From assembly GCF_002139855.1 (NCBI RefSeq), contig NZ_CP018789.1, positions 1,488,001-1,552,000 on the forward strand: a stretch of 64,000 bases of DNA, given 5' to 3'. The first letter of the stretch is position 1, and each line of letters begins with the position of its first letter. Below are positions 34,536-44,452 of the stretch, piece after piece. The stretch comes from Campylobacter porcelli (lineage in GTDB: Bacteria; Campylobacterota; Campylobacteria; Campylobacterales; Campylobacteraceae). The notes below the pieces were generated by a model. The model was not told where the DNA came from. It ran no database searches and worked only from the letters and a program-made list of their open reading frames with translations. A program made the position numbers and the translations under genes.

Positions 34536-36540
34536 TGTATTTAATAAAAATTATAATCACCAAGTAGATCCCCAATCAGTCAAGGAACTACACCAAGCAA
34601 TAGATCAAGATATTAAAGCAAATGGCGGTGCGAGTGCTTTTATACACAATATTATCGCTCTTTGCTCTATTAACTTCATCTTAGCCAAGGCTATTTATGA
34701 TCTAAAAAGCAATAGTAAATTTGATGTATTTGCCGGTAAAGGCTTGCTAGATATAAATATCATCAATACCCACACAAAAGAGCCTATATATAGCGGTTTG
34801 CCAGCAAAGCACACAAACGATATGCTAAATAAATTTAAAAGAGATTACGCCCTTTATCCATCGCTATTTTTCTATGGACTTGGTAATGGCAACTTCTATA
34901 AAGCTCTACTGGAAAATAAAAATCATAAGAAAATTGTAGTATTTGAGCCTGAAATTGAGATATTTTTCATCGCTTTTCATCTAAATGATTTTAGCAAACA
35001 TATGCGTGAAAATAGATTTATCCCATTTTGCGTTAGCTACTTAAATGATGCGTATTTGCATATAATTTGCAATCAAAAAGAGATTAAATATAATGCTAGA
35101 AACTATGGCTTTCACATATATAATGAGTATTATGAGAAAAATTATAAAGATAGTGCTAATAGTCTAAATAAACATCTATTAAATATCTTGCTTTTAAATA
35201 TCAAAGCCGCTGGAAATTCTGCTGAAGATACCCTTATAGGAATGAAGCATGTGGTGGAGAATATGCCTAAATTTTACGCTAATTATAGCTTAAAGGATAT
35301 TTTAAATTTAAACTCAAATCATAATAAAACCGCCATCATCGTCTCAACTGGCCCAAGCCTAACTAAGCAGCTTGAAATATTAAGGCAGGTATCGCCATAT
35401 GCGATTTTAATCGCAGCTGATGCGTCATATCCGATTTTAAAACTACATGATATAAGACCGGATTTTGTAACTACGATGGAGAGAATAGAGCTTAGTGGGG
35501 CGTTTTTTGATAGTAAGGTAAGTGAGTTTGATAGCGATATAACCTTTATTGCTAGCTCACTCATTCACCCAAATACAATTAAGCTTTTAGATGGTAGAAA
35601 TGTAGCCTTCGCCCATAAACCTTTGAAATTTGAAGAGGGCTTAGATGAAGATAAGAAAAACTATATGTGTAAAGGACCAAGCACGGCTCATTTTGCCTTT
35701 GATCTAGCTGTGGAGCTAGGGTGTAAGCAGATAATATTTATCGGTCAAGACCTAGCTATGGCAGATGATGGCACCACTCATGCCAGGGGAATGGTCTTTG
35801 GTGAGACTTCGCCTACTATTGCTTCTAAAGAGTATGAGCCAAATATAACCACCGCCTTAGGCTATGGCGGTAAAACGCAGGTTAGATCTATCAAGCTTTG
35901 GGATATGTTTAGAGAGTATTTTGAGGCGATGATAGATGCGATTAGCTCATATAGCGATGTGAAAATTTATAACGCTACCGAGGGTGGCTCTAGGATTAAA
36001 GGGACGATAGAGGCGCCATTTAGTCAGCTAGCAGGAGAGATTATAGGTGGCGGGGTAAAAAAGAATTTGATAAAGCCAGAGCCGATTTTACCACAAATAA
36101 GCCAAAACAAATTAAAAACTCAAAGAGAGCTAATAGAGAATTTTATAAAAGTTGGCAAGGATAAACAAGAGCTAATCAAGGAGCTATTTAAGCGAATTAG
36201 CAAGTTAGTAGAAGCGGCAAATGCGGATTTGTCAAATGGCAAGGAGCCTAGATATGCGAAATTCTATGAGTTAAAAGAGCGAATAGATAGGCTAAAGGCG
36301 AATTTAGATAGCGATAAGATCTTTGATAGCGTGTATATGAGTGCGGCGTATAACTTTTGTTTGCACCAAGAGCTTGAGTTTGCTACTTTGATGGTGCGTC
36401 CTGAGAGCGGTAAAAGCGACCGTGATAAGAAAATCTTTGAGTATGTCAAACAGCATGGATACTACTTTTTTAGCTTAGCTGGACTAGTACAAACCACGAT
36501 CGATACGCTACAAAACGCATTAGATGGGTGGAGTGAGTAA
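34528..36540 (+). CDS. Motility accessory factor (Maf) family protein
   Basis: A 670-residue protein of the Maf / DUF115 family, found in several copies in Campylobacter and thought to transfer nonulosonic acids to flagellin. Recognisable parts are LFFYGLGNGNFYKALLENK near residues 112-130, VVFEPEIEIF, the DUF115 core STGPSLTKQLEIL ... LIAADASYPIL ... FVTTMER near 270-315, and FIGQDLAMADDGTTHA near 407-422. The C-terminal 150 residues are helical. It overlaps ubiX and ends 15 bases from a convergent glycosyltransferase gene. Confidence 0.87.
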   Translation: MDNVFNKNYNHQVDPQSVKELHQAIDQDIKANGGASAFIHNIIALCSINFILAKAIYDLKSNSKFDVFAGKGLLDINIINTHTKEPIYSGLPAKHTNDMLNKFKRDYALYPSLFFYGLGNGNFYKALLENKNHKKIVVFEPEIEIFFIAFHLNDFSKHMRENRFIPFCVSYLNDAYLHIICNQKEIKYNARNYGFHIYNEYYEKNYKDSANSLNKHLLNILLLNIKAAGNSAEDTLIGMKHVVENMPKFYANYSLKDILNLNSNHNKTAIIVSTGPSLTKQLEILRQVSPYAILIAADASYPILKLHDIRPDFVTTMERIELSGAFFDSKVSEFDSDITFIASSLIHPNTIKLLDGRNVAFAHKPLKFEEGLDEDKKNYMCKGPSTAHFAFDLAVELGCKQIIFIGQDLAMADDGTTHARGMVFGETSPTIASKEYEPNITTALGYGGKTQVRSIKLWDMFREYFEAMIDAISSYSDVKIYNATEGGSRIKGTIEAPFSQLAGEIIGGGVKKNLIKPEPILPQISQNKLKTQRELIENFIKVGKDKQELIKELFKRISKLVEAANADLSNGKEPRYAKFYELKERIDRLKANLDSDKIFDSVYMSAAYNFCLHQELEFATLMVRPESGKSDRDKKIFEYVKQHGYYFFSLAGLVQTTIDTLQNALDGWSE

Positions 36541-36554
36541 CTATATATTGTATT

Positions 36555-38204
36555 TTACACTCTTTTGATTTTAAATCGCATACCTAATATATTAATTATT
36601 TTATATATTTTATATTGTGAATTTTTTACTGATAATACCTTTTCCATTGGCTTTAATTTTTTTGCATAATTACGAATATGATATTTATCAAGATTTTTTC
36701 TTAAATTAGAGATATAATTTTTATCAGTTTGACTAATTGAAACAAACCCATCTTTTATAATCTCTTTCATAACCAAATTCATTTTAGATATATTATTAGC
36801 ATTTACAGAAATTGCATTAGAATCTACGCCTAAAGTTACTGCATATTTACTTAAAGAACCCCATAATTCTTGATCATCATACGAATGAGGTGGCACAAAA
36901 GTTTCTATACCTTTTTGTTTTAATTTGTGAGATAAAGCTATATCCTCTCCAACAACCTTAAAATTTTGAAATGTATCAGTATTTTCAAACATATAATCTA
37001 GCCACTGGGTTTTTAAAAACCAACTATGACCAACAAAATCAACTTTAGCAGTATAATTTAAATTACCATCCCAACCAATTCTAAAATAATCTTTATTACA
37101 TTTATTTGGATAGTTTTCTGGATTAACCAGCACAATACCTATTGTCCCATATAGACCTTCTTGGATACACATTTGTGTTAAACAATTTTCTAACCACTTA
37201 GCTCCAGGTATAGTATCATCATCAAAAATACAAACATATTGCGACTTTACTTGTTTTCTGGCAAAATCAAATCTTTTCCAAACGCCATAATTTTGATCAC
37301 AAATTTCAACAATATCAAATTCTTTTAACAAATCATCATTAAAATGAATTTTATAATCTTGCGCTATTCCATCTTGAAATAACAATATCTCTTTTGGTTT
37401 TATACTTTGTTTTTTTATAGCATCTAGTTGAATGCGTAAATTTTGCGGCTTTTTATAAGCAGTTAAAACGACACTAACATCAACATCATAATCTTTTAGC
37501 ATAACGCAATTTTGTTTGGCATAATTGCTATTTTCATCCATGTAAGATCTCGTATTTTTTTGATGTATAAAGTTATCAATACAACTACCAAAATCTATAT
37601 AGCAATTATTTTTATTATTTTCATATAATTTGGCTATGATGGCTTCAGACATAGGTCCAGCTGATACAATATATAAAATATTATCTTGATTGCCAAAATC
37701 TTTTTTAATTTGCTCGATCATCTCATACCCTTTATTATTCCAAAAAGATATACAATCATCGCCTACTTCATAATGCTTTAAAATATTTAAATTTCCTATT
37801 TTTTTATTTTTTGCTCTATAATTGGCAATTAAGATAGCGTCTCTTGTTAGGGTAGCAAATTTATCTTTAAATCTTTTATAATTTGCATTAACCCAAAGAT
37901 TGGCAAAGGTGATATTTTTATTTTTTATTTTGCTTAAATACCATACATAGGCAGCAGGATCGCAACATGGACATGATATTCCATAAAAAATATTATCATC
38001 ATCTAATTCTAATGTTGATAACAAATCTTTTCCCAATTTAGATATATAATTTGGCGATTTCCAGCCCTCTATTGCTTTAACGATTTTACCACACATAATA
38101 GCGCGTTCTCCATCGCCATATCGTAATAGAGCAAAATTTTGTCCATTTTCAATTTTTGACCATATTCTATCAAATTCTTTATCTAAATATATTTTATCTT
38201 GCAT
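36555..38204 (-). CDS. Two-domain glycosyltransferase (GT-D-like plus GT2)
   Basis: Residues 1-215 contain LLRYGDGERAIMCG and later ILYIVSAGPMSEAIIAKL, like the GT-D / DUF1792 glycosyltransferase domain. Residues 230-470 are a GT2 domain: VDVSVVLTAYKKPQNLRIQL, then an acidic DDD site in CIFDDDTIPGAKW near 320, and VVGEDIALSHKLKQKG. So one chain may add two sugars in turn, a fusion seen in capsule and glycoprotein clusters. It overlaps wecB by 11 bases. The gene is visibly richer in A and T than its neighbours, which hints at acquisition. Confidence 0.8.
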   Translation of the reverse strand: MQDKIYLDKEFDRIWSKIENGQNFALLRYGDGERAIMCGKIVKAIEGWKSPNYISKLGKDLLSTLELDDDNIFYGISCPCCDPAAYVWYLSKIKNKNITFANLWVNANYKRFKDKFATLTRDAILIANYRAKNKKIGNLNILKHYEVGDDCISFWNNKGYEMIEQIKKDFGNQDNILYIVSAGPMSEAIIAKLYENNKNNCYIDFGSCIDNFIHQKNTRSYMDENSNYAKQNCVMLKDYDVDVSVVLTAYKKPQNLRIQLDAIKKQSIKPKEILLFQDGIAQDYKIHFNDDLLKEFDIVEICDQNYGVWKRFDFARKQVKSQYVCIFDDDTIPGAKWLENCLTQMCIQEGLYGTIGIVLVNPENYPNKCNKDYFRIGWDGNLNYTAKVDFVGHSWFLKTQWLDYMFENTDTFQNFKVVGEDIALSHKLKQKGIETFVPPHSYDDQELWGSLSKYAVTLGVDSNAISVNANNISKMNLVMKEIIKDGFVSISQTDKNYISNLRKNLDKYHIRNYAKKLKPMEKVLSVKNSQYKIYKIINILGMRFKIKRV

Positions 38205-39327
38205 AATATTCTTTCAAATTTAGAAATTTTCTTACATATTTTTCAATTCGTTGGCTTGCCATCCCATCACCATATGGATTGATCCCATCTATTTTTTGAT
38301 TATTTTTTAAGGCAACAAAAGACTCTTTTATTATTAAATCATAATCAGCTCCAACAAGTTTAGCAAAACCAAATTCAACACCTTCTTTTCTTTCTGTTTC
38401 ATATCGTAAAACAAGCAGTGGAACTCTAAAACTAGGAGCTTCTTCTTGAATACCTCCACTGTCAGTTAAAATTAATTTTGAATTTTTCATAATTAATACT
38501 AAATTTGGATAATCCAAAGCATCACATAAATATATATTTTTTTGTTTATATAACTTATTTTTTATTTTTTCTCTTACATTTGGATTAGGATGAATAGGTA
38601 TTATAAATTTATGCTTTTGAAATTTAGATGCGATATAGCTAATAGCATTTAAAATATGTTCTAAACGATCCCCATGATTCTCTCTTCTGTGAATTGTTAC
38701 TAACACAATATCATCGTTGTTTAAATCAATGCCAAAATCATTCCAAAAATTTTTAGCTTTATTTATAATTTCTTGTTCTAACAAAAATAGCGCATCAATA
38801 CTTGTATTGCCAACTTCATAAATAGATGATTTGTGTGTCAAATTCTCATTTTGCAAATACTTTACAGATAATTTCGTTGGAGCAAAATGAATATTGGCGA
38901 TCCTTGCTATCATTTGTCTTAAAGCTTCTTCTGGAAATGGTTCAAACAAATTGTAGCTTCTTAATCCAGCTTCTATATGACAAATTGGAACTTTAAAATA
39001 ATAAGCACTTAAAGCACCACAAAATGCACTCATAGTATCACCTTGAACAAATGCTAAATTAATTGCGTTATTTAAAAATATCTCTTCTAACTTTGCTTGT
39101 AATATAGATTGTAATGAACTTAAACTTTGATTTTCTCTCATTACATTTAAACTAATGGTTGGGGTAATACCAAAAAATTTTAAAGTTTGATTTGATAATT
39201 CTTTTTGTTGTTCTGTGTTTATGACTAATACATTATAACACATTGGATATTTTTTAAATTCCAAAATTACTGGAGCCATTTTAATAACTTCTGGTCGAGT
39301 TCCAAAAATAAAAGCTATGTTTATCAT
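38194..39327 (-). CDS. wecB: UDP-N-acetylglucosamine 2-epimerase
   Basis: The enzyme makes UDP-N-acetylmannosamine, a precursor of surface glycans. In 377 residues the family landmarks are GTRPEVIKMAPV at residues 9-20, VQGDTMSAF near 95-103, HIEAGLRSYN near 119-128, IHRRENHGDRL near 211-221, and LTDSGGIQEEAP near 284-295. The ATG has no evident ribosome site. It forms an operon with the two-domain glycosyltransferase and lies between maf and a GT8 gene on the opposite strand. Confidence 0.93.
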   Translation of the reverse strand: MINIAFIFGTRPEVIKMAPVILEFKKYPMCYNVLVINTEQQKELSNQTLKFFGITPTISLNVMRENQSLSSLQSILQAKLEEIFLNNAINLAFVQGDTMSAFCGALSAYYFKVPICHIEAGLRSYNLFEPFPEEALRQMIARIANIHFAPTKLSVKYLQNENLTHKSSIYEVGNTSIDALFLLEQEIINKAKNFWNDFGIDLNNDDIVLVTIHRRENHGDRLEHILNAISYIASKFQKHKFIIPIHPNPNVREKIKNKLYKQKNIYLCDALDYPNLVLIMKNSKLILTDSGGIQEEAPSFRVPLLVLRYETERKEGVEFGFAKLVGADYDLIIKESFVALKNNQKIDGINPYGDGMASQRIEKYVRKFLNLKEYYAR

Positions 39328-39503
39328 TATATAAAAACTATTCCTTATTTTTTATTTTATTAAAAACAGCTCTATCCACTGCTTCATTATAACTTCTTTG
39401 CTAAATTTATTTTAGTTGTATCTTTAAATCATTCAAGATAAATCCCCATTTAAACTACAAACCATACCATATTTGGCTATAATTATACCAAAAAAGGTTA
39501 AAA

Positions 39504-40796
39504 ATGTTTCACATTATATTTAGTGCTGATGAAAATTATATCAAATATACTGCCGTGCTAATAAATAGTATAATCAAAAATACAAATCTAAATTTAAGCT
39601 TTAAAGATATATGCCAAAATGGCGGATTTCACGCACCAAAAGATAGCTCATTTAGTAGCTATACAAATCTAAATTTCAATGATTTAAGCCAAGAGGAAAG
39701 GGCTGAAGGCTATATATTTCATATCTTAAGCGATAAAATTTCAACCACCACGCAATATAAATTAAAAGCCTTAGAAAGTAGGCTTAATCAAATCTACCCT
39801 TGCTTAATTCTTACGCATATTATAGATGAAAGTAAATTTTCTAGCTTTCCTGCCTCTGGTGCAGCGCACACCAATCTCTTGCCATATTACCGCTTAAAGC
39901 TAGATGAGTATTTAGACCATAGCGTTAAAAAGTGCTTATATCTAGATTCTGATATGCTCTGTCTTTGCGATTTAAGGGAGCTTTTTGCTATTGATTTAAA
40001 AGATAATATATTAGCCGCAGTTAATGATCCAGGCACCAAAAAACGCAAGATTAAATTTAAAAATAATAACAAAATAATTACGCATAAATTTACAAATGAT
40101 TACTTTAATTCTGGATTTTTACTCATCAACGCCAAGGCTTATAGGGATAACCAAATAGAGCAAAAATGCCAAATGATCGCTCAAAATGCCATCTATATCA
40201 AAGCAGCCGACCAAGACCTACTAAATGCCACAATCACGCAAGATAAGCTATTAAAGCTACCTATTGCTTATAACTTTTCATCTATTAGCTTTTGCTTTGC
40301 CATTTGTAAAGATGAGCAAAACCACCGCCTAAACTGCACAAGAATGGAATTTATGCAAAGCTATAAAAATCCGAAAATCATCCACTATGGAGAAAAGCCG
40401 TGGAGATTCTTGCAAAGCTACACCGATAGCCAAAATAGAAATATAAATGAAATTTGGTGGGAGTATGCTAGTGATACTTTGGAGTTTAAAGATGAGCTTT
40501 TAGAGATAAAAAAGGCTATAAAAGAGTATAAAATTTTTGCGGCTTTAGGTGGTGAGATTTTACGAGTTGGTGGTGGAATTTACGGCTATTTTGCCATTAA
40601 AAAGCTTATAAATAATCCACAAAATGATCTAAATCTAAATAGCGAAATTCCAGATGATATTTTTGGGCTTTGCTGTATTTTAGGCGAGATGATTATCTAT
40701 GCTAGAAGGCATAAAAAGGGCGCTTTGAGCGTTTTGTTAAAAGCACATAAAATGAAAAATATATTTAAAAAATATAACACAAAAAATTTTTTATAA
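39504..40796 (+). CDS. Glycosyltransferase family 8 protein
   Basis: A 430-residue GT8-type retaining transferase. The metal-binding DxD is in YLDSDM at residues 148-150, NSGFLLINAKAYRDN follows near 206-220, ADQDLLNA near 235-242, and HYGEKPWRF near 293-301. A roughly 45-residue insertion after the first strand (about residues 35-80) is unusual. The donor is likely UDP-glucose or UDP-galactose as in LPS-core GT8 enzymes, but this is inference. An AAAAGG ribosome site precedes the ATG. Confidence 0.85.
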   Translation: MFHIIFSADENYIKYTAVLINSIIKNTNLNLSFKDICQNGGFHAPKDSSFSSYTNLNFNDLSQEERAEGYIFHILSDKISTTTQYKLKALESRLNQIYPCLILTHIIDESKFSSFPASGAAHTNLLPYYRLKLDEYLDHSVKKCLYLDSDMLCLCDLRELFAIDLKDNILAAVNDPGTKKRKIKFKNNNKIITHKFTNDYFNSGFLLINAKAYRDNQIEQKCQMIAQNAIYIKAADQDLLNATITQDKLLKLPIAYNFSSISFCFAICKDEQNHRLNCTRMEFMQSYKNPKIIHYGEKPWRFLQSYTDSQNRNINEIWWEYASDTLEFKDELLEIKKAIKEYKIFAALGGEILRVGGGIYGYFAIKKLINNPQNDLNLNSEIPDDIFGLCCILGEMIIYARRHKKGALSVLLKAHKMKNIFKKYNTKNFL

Positions 40797-40804
40797 CCTA
40801 AATT

Positions 40805-40838
40805 TATAAAGTTGCAAATATAAATTCGCAACTTTATA
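40805..40838. terminator. Bidirectional terminator between the GT8 gene and the envelope operon
   Basis: An 11-bp perfect stem TATAAAGTTGC / GCAACTTTATA with a 12-base loop in the short gap between two convergent genes. Confidence 0.75.
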
Positions 40839-40842
40839 TAGC

Positions 40843-42030
40843 TTAAAAGCCTAAATTCACTCCACCATCTTCGCTAAGCTCATAGTTAGCATCACGACCT
40901 TGATTATAGCCCAAGCCACTGCCTAAGGGACGACAAATAAAGCCCTCTTTCATTTGTCCTTCTATGATTTTAGCGTAGCTTAGCTTTGACTCAGCCCTAG
41001 TAATCTCAACTTCGCCAACCCTACTCTCTACTCTCATATCGCTTGTGCTTTGCTTAGTGTAGCTATCTTTTAGGGCTTTTCCTTGAGAAAAGCACTCAAA
41101 GCGTTCGCCGACATTTAAATTTTGTGTAAATACCACATCTTTCCCATTTACACTAGCGATTTTTAGGGGATAAATCGCATTTAAAATATCGCTTGTGATT
41201 TTATCGGCAATTTTTTTGTAGGCTGTTTCATTTGATTTTAAATCATCTCCTACGCTTAGACTCATCGCTAAAGTGTTGCTATATTTAATCTCTCTTGTAG
41301 CAAATAAAATCACTTGATAATCCACCACCAATTCTGATTTTGTGATATTTTTGCCTGTGAGATTATTTTGTTTTGAGCTGGTTTTAGCAGATTTTACATC
41401 AAAAATCATAAGATAATCACTACCGATCACATTTTTAAGCTTATATATTTCATCGCTATTAGCATTGCTACTTTTAATCAAAGCCTTTTCCATCTCATAG
41501 TATCCACCATTATCTCTATCTAGGATATTAAATTTTCTTGACTTAGTTAGATTTGTGATTATATGGCTTTTTAGATTTTCACCAAGTGCTCTAAGATCTG
41601 TAGAAGTAGCGTTAAATACCACTAGACTTCTTCTTTGCTTATTATCTAGCCCTGGTGCTTTATAGCTTTTGGTTGTTTTTGAGTTTTTTATCTCTACTAC
41701 TGCTACCCATTTGCCTGTGCTATCTTGATTAGCACTGATAATCTCATAGCTATCAACTCTACCTTTTGTGGCTTTATTTATATGCTCGTTGTATATATCT
41801 GTTAAATTTGAGCCTTTATCGCTAGTTATGGCTGTGGTTTGAGTTAGCTTAACTGAGTTTATATCTACGCCTTTAATCTTGCCTAAAGCCTCGATAATAG
41901 CGTTATTTATAGCCTCTTGCCTTGTTAATCCATATCCTTCGCCAATAGCTGTTTTGGTGCTAGTGTGAGTTATAACCTCAGCATTTAAAAAACAAGTCAA
42001 AAAAGCAAATATAAATAGATATTTTTTCAT
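40843..42030 (-). CDS. Secreted CsgG/FlgT-like protein
   Basis: A 395-residue protein with a signal peptide (MKKYLFIFAFLTCFLNA). The first mature segment GEGYGLTRQEAINNAIIEALGKIKGVDI resembles the FlgT N-terminal domain. The middle (KSHIITNLTKSRKFNILDRDNGGYYEMEKAL) resembles the CsgG/FlgT middle domain, which assembles rings or pores in the outer membrane or around the flagellar motor. There is no lipobox. It is the last gene of a five-gene operon with LpoB- and YcfL-like lipoproteins. A structural role in the outer envelope is likely; the exact structure is unknown. Confidence 0.65.
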   Translation of the reverse strand: MKKYLFIFAFLTCFLNAEVITHTSTKTAIGEGYGLTRQEAINNAIIEALGKIKGVDINSVKLTQTTAITSDKGSNLTDIYNEHINKATKGRVDSYEIISANQDSTGKWVAVVEIKNSKTTKSYKAPGLDNKQRRSLVVFNATSTDLRALGENLKSHIITNLTKSRKFNILDRDNGGYYEMEKALIKSSNANSDEIYKLKNVIGSDYLMIFDVKSAKTSSKQNNLTGKNITKSELVVDYQVILFATREIKYSNTLAMSLSVGDDLKSNETAYKKIADKITSDILNAIYPLKIASVNGKDVVFTQNLNVGERFECFSQGKALKDSYTKQSTSDMRVESRVGEVEITRAESKLSYAKIIEGQMKEGFICRPLGSGLGYNQGRDANYELSEDGGVNLGF

Positions 42031-42038
42031 ATCAGCTC

Positions 42039-43385
42039 CTAAAAATCATCTATCGTATTTACCACTTTTGAGCTCCTTTGAGTAGCCTTAGCTAGTTGGG
42101 TAGAAGTTGAAGTAGCGGTTGAGTTCTTTTTATCTGATACGGCATTTGTAACATTTAGATAGTTAGCATATGAGTAGTATCTAACGACCCCTACATACTC
42201 CACGCCATTTTCATCGGTATAATCCCATCTTTTTAGCGTCCTAATTCCACGGATATTACCTGAAGATTTTGTTTGTATAGTTTGAGAAACTCTATCTATT
42301 ATATTCTCTAGTGCTTCTTCTTGGATTTGAATATCGTTTGATAGAAGATTTCTTGTCTCTTTTATATTTTGATTTAGAGCTTCGCCAGTTTCCCTCTCAT
42401 CAGCAAACGATACACTAGTGCTTATAAACTCAATTATCCCAGCATCAGCTTGTGATGAGGCTGAGTCTTTGGCTATACTCTCTTGTCTATCTGCTATTTT
42501 GCTATTAGCATCAGGTAAATAACCCCAATTTCCATAACTTAAAATAATAGGAGCACCATTTTCATCATATACAAGTCTAATTCCATACTCTTGTATAAAA
42601 CCAGCTTTTTGTTTTGGTAGATACTCTACTACTGGTTTGCCACCTTTTGCTTTTATGATCCAAGGGGTTCTATTTTTCATATCTTTTGCTATTTGTCTGG
42701 TTTTTTCGCTCATCACAGCGATAACACCTATTTTATAATTACCCCTTTTTGTCTGCGTTATAACCGTTTTTACCGGCACAAGACCGCTCATATTGCCAAA
42801 AGCTTTTATAACTGTTTTTTTAGTAAATTCATCCTTTAAAAGCTCTTTTTTTCGCTCTTCTTGTAATCCTTGTGTCTCTACGCCTAGCTCATTTAAGGCC
42901 TTATCGACTTGTGCGCTTGCTAGTTGTGTTAGCTTGCCTAAAATTTGAGAGATGGTGCCACCTTTTGGCAACTCTTCGAATTCTCTAGCATTGTCTGATT
43001 GGTCTGTTTTGTATCTATTTATACTGCTTGTAGCTATTCTACCAAAGGCATCTTTTATAAATTCGCCTTGTAGTTTTAGCATAGCTCTATTATAAGCATT
43101 TTGTAAAGACCTAGCGAAATTTTTATCAGTAGGCTTTAGCATTACTTCGCTACTTCCAGTGTAAAATGTCTTGCCATCTTTTGTGATACCATACTCTATG
43201 CCAAATTCATCTTTAAACTCATCAAAAAAATCATCCACACTTTTTGGCGTTATATCTTGGGTGCTAGCGTCGCTTATTTTATTTTGAATATCCACATCGG
43301 CTTGAGTTATCTCATTAGCTACCTTATCTTCCATCCCAAAAGCAAGAGAGGCAAAAACCGCCATTGATAAGAGTATTTTTTTCAT
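42039..43385 (-). CDS. Secreted protein of unknown function in the LpoB-like operon
   Basis: The 448-residue protein has a signal peptide (MKKILLSMAVFASLAFG) and no further membrane segments. The segment YTGSSEVMLKPTDKNFARSLQNAYNRAMLKLQGEF near residues 75-110 and a late NIRGIRTLKRWDYTDENG are its most distinctive parts. It is predicted to be periplasmic or outer-membrane associated. I know similar proteins only from operons like this one. It lies eight bases before the CsgG/FlgT-like gene and 59 bases after the LpoB-like gene. Confidence 0.6.
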   Translation of the reverse strand: MKKILLSMAVFASLAFGMEDKVANEITQADVDIQNKISDASTQDITPKSVDDFFDEFKDEFGIEYGITKDGKTFYTGSSEVMLKPTDKNFARSLQNAYNRAMLKLQGEFIKDAFGRIATSSINRYKTDQSDNAREFEELPKGGTISQILGKLTQLASAQVDKALNELGVETQGLQEERKKELLKDEFTKKTVIKAFGNMSGLVPVKTVITQTKRGNYKIGVIAVMSEKTRQIAKDMKNRTPWIIKAKGGKPVVEYLPKQKAGFIQEYGIRLVYDENGAPIILSYGNWGYLPDANSKIADRQESIAKDSASSQADAGIIEFISTSVSFADERETGEALNQNIKETRNLLSNDIQIQEEALENIIDRVSQTIQTKSSGNIRGIRTLKRWDYTDENGVEYVGVVRYYSYANYLNVTNAVSDKKNSTATSTSTQLAKATQRSSKVVNTIDDF

Positions 43386-43444
43386 TATAAATATCCTTTA
43401 ACTAAAGTAAATTTAAGTTTTAAATCCTAAATTTCAATCAAATT

Positions 43445-44065
43445 TCACCAGCTTACGCTATCATTTGATCCAGATTTATTTATTGTTTTCTCATCTTCCC
43501 AATATACTAGACCTGAGTTTAAATCAGTCAATCCTAGTAAGAATAGATACTCCACCTTTATTTTGCCATTGCTTAGCTTGATATTGTCTTGACGAATTTT
43601 ACCAAATAAAGAAAAATCAGGAGAGACTAGAGTGCCCTTTTTGGCTATTGTTTTTTGGTTAAACTCATCATTATCCCTCAGACCCCTAACATCTTCACTC
43701 ATAGAGTCCAAAGCCCCACCAGAAGCCACGGCAGAGGTTAATATAAATTTGCCCGATCTTCTCATAGCTTGAGTTATCTTTCTAGTTAGTTTTTCTGTAT
43801 CTAGTCTAAGTGCGGTATCATTAACGATACGCCCCATTGCTACAACCTTTCTTACGCCTGGCTTTTGATTTACAAAGGCTGGATCGCTAAGTAAGCTATT
43901 TATCATACTCTCAGCTGCTAGCTCAAAATCCTCATTGCTTAATCCAAGCGTGATTGTATCTCCTTGATTGATTTTACCACTATTGTCTGTATAAAATGGC
44001 TGTTTTGTACAGCCACTAAGCAACAAAGTTGCCACCACAACGCTAATTAAAGCAAATTTTCTCAT
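43445..44065 (-). CDS. LpoB-like outer membrane lipoprotein
   Basis: The 206-residue product has a lipobox LLSGC with cysteine 19, then the LpoB-type domain: LSNEDFELAAESMINSLLSDP, RKVVAMGRIVNDT, LDTEKLTRKITQAMRRSGKFIL, and DFSLFGKIRQDN. In E. coli LpoB activates the peptidoglycan synthase PBP1b from the outer membrane. Campylobacter lacks an obvious E. coli-type PBP1b control system, so its partner here is unknown. Tight spacing to the YcfL-like gene (one base) repeats the E. coli ycfL-lpoB order. Confidence 0.8.
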   Translation of the reverse strand: MRKFALISVVVATLLLSGCTKQPFYTDNSGKINQGDTITLGLSNEDFELAAESMINSLLSDPAFVNQKPGVRKVVAMGRIVNDTALRLDTEKLTRKITQAMRRSGKFILTSAVASGGALDSMSEDVRGLRDNDEFNQKTIAKKGTLVSPDFSLFGKIRQDNIKLSNGKIKVEYLFLLGLTDLNSGLVYWEDEKTINKSGSNDSVSW

Positions 44066-44066
44066 C

Positions 44067-44450
44067 TTATAACCCCTTTGTAGTTAGATAAATTTTAAAA
44101 CTCTTAGCTCTTTTATCTTGAGCTACTTTGCTTATGGAAATTTGGCGATAAGCATTAAGTCGTAATACCTTATAGCTCTCATCAATTGAATTTCTTAGCT
44201 CAAATCCACTCTCATCTAGCCAAGCCACTCTATAAGCCAAATCCATATCTTTAGTGCTTTTTAATATGATTTGAAACTCCAATAATCCAAGCTCATTAAA
44301 TCGTTGATTTATATCTTGGATTATATCTTTATCTATGGCTTCTAAGCTTACTAAATTTGAGCTATAGCCTTGATTTTCCAATCTTATGTCGCTATTTCCA
44401 GCACAGCCAAAAAGCATAGCACAAACCAAAAACATTGCTATTTTTTTCAT
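44067..44450 (-). CDS. YcfL-like lipoprotein
   Basis: A 127-residue lipoprotein with lipobox LFGC (cysteine 16) and an immunoglobulin-like beta domain: LLEFQIILKSTKDMDLAYRVAWLDESGFEL, the strand pattern of the YcfL / DUF1425 family. Function unknown in all bacteria; the constant pairing with lpoB suggests a shared envelope role. It lies two bases from the gene before it and one from the gene after. Confidence 0.77.
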   Translation of the reverse strand: MKKIAMFLVCAMLFGCAGNSDIRLENQGYSSNLVSLEAIDKDIIQDINQRFNELGLLEFQIILKSTKDMDLAYRVAWLDESGFELRNSIDESYKVLRLNAYRQISISKVAQDKRAKSFKIYLTTKGL

Positions 44451-44452
44451 TT

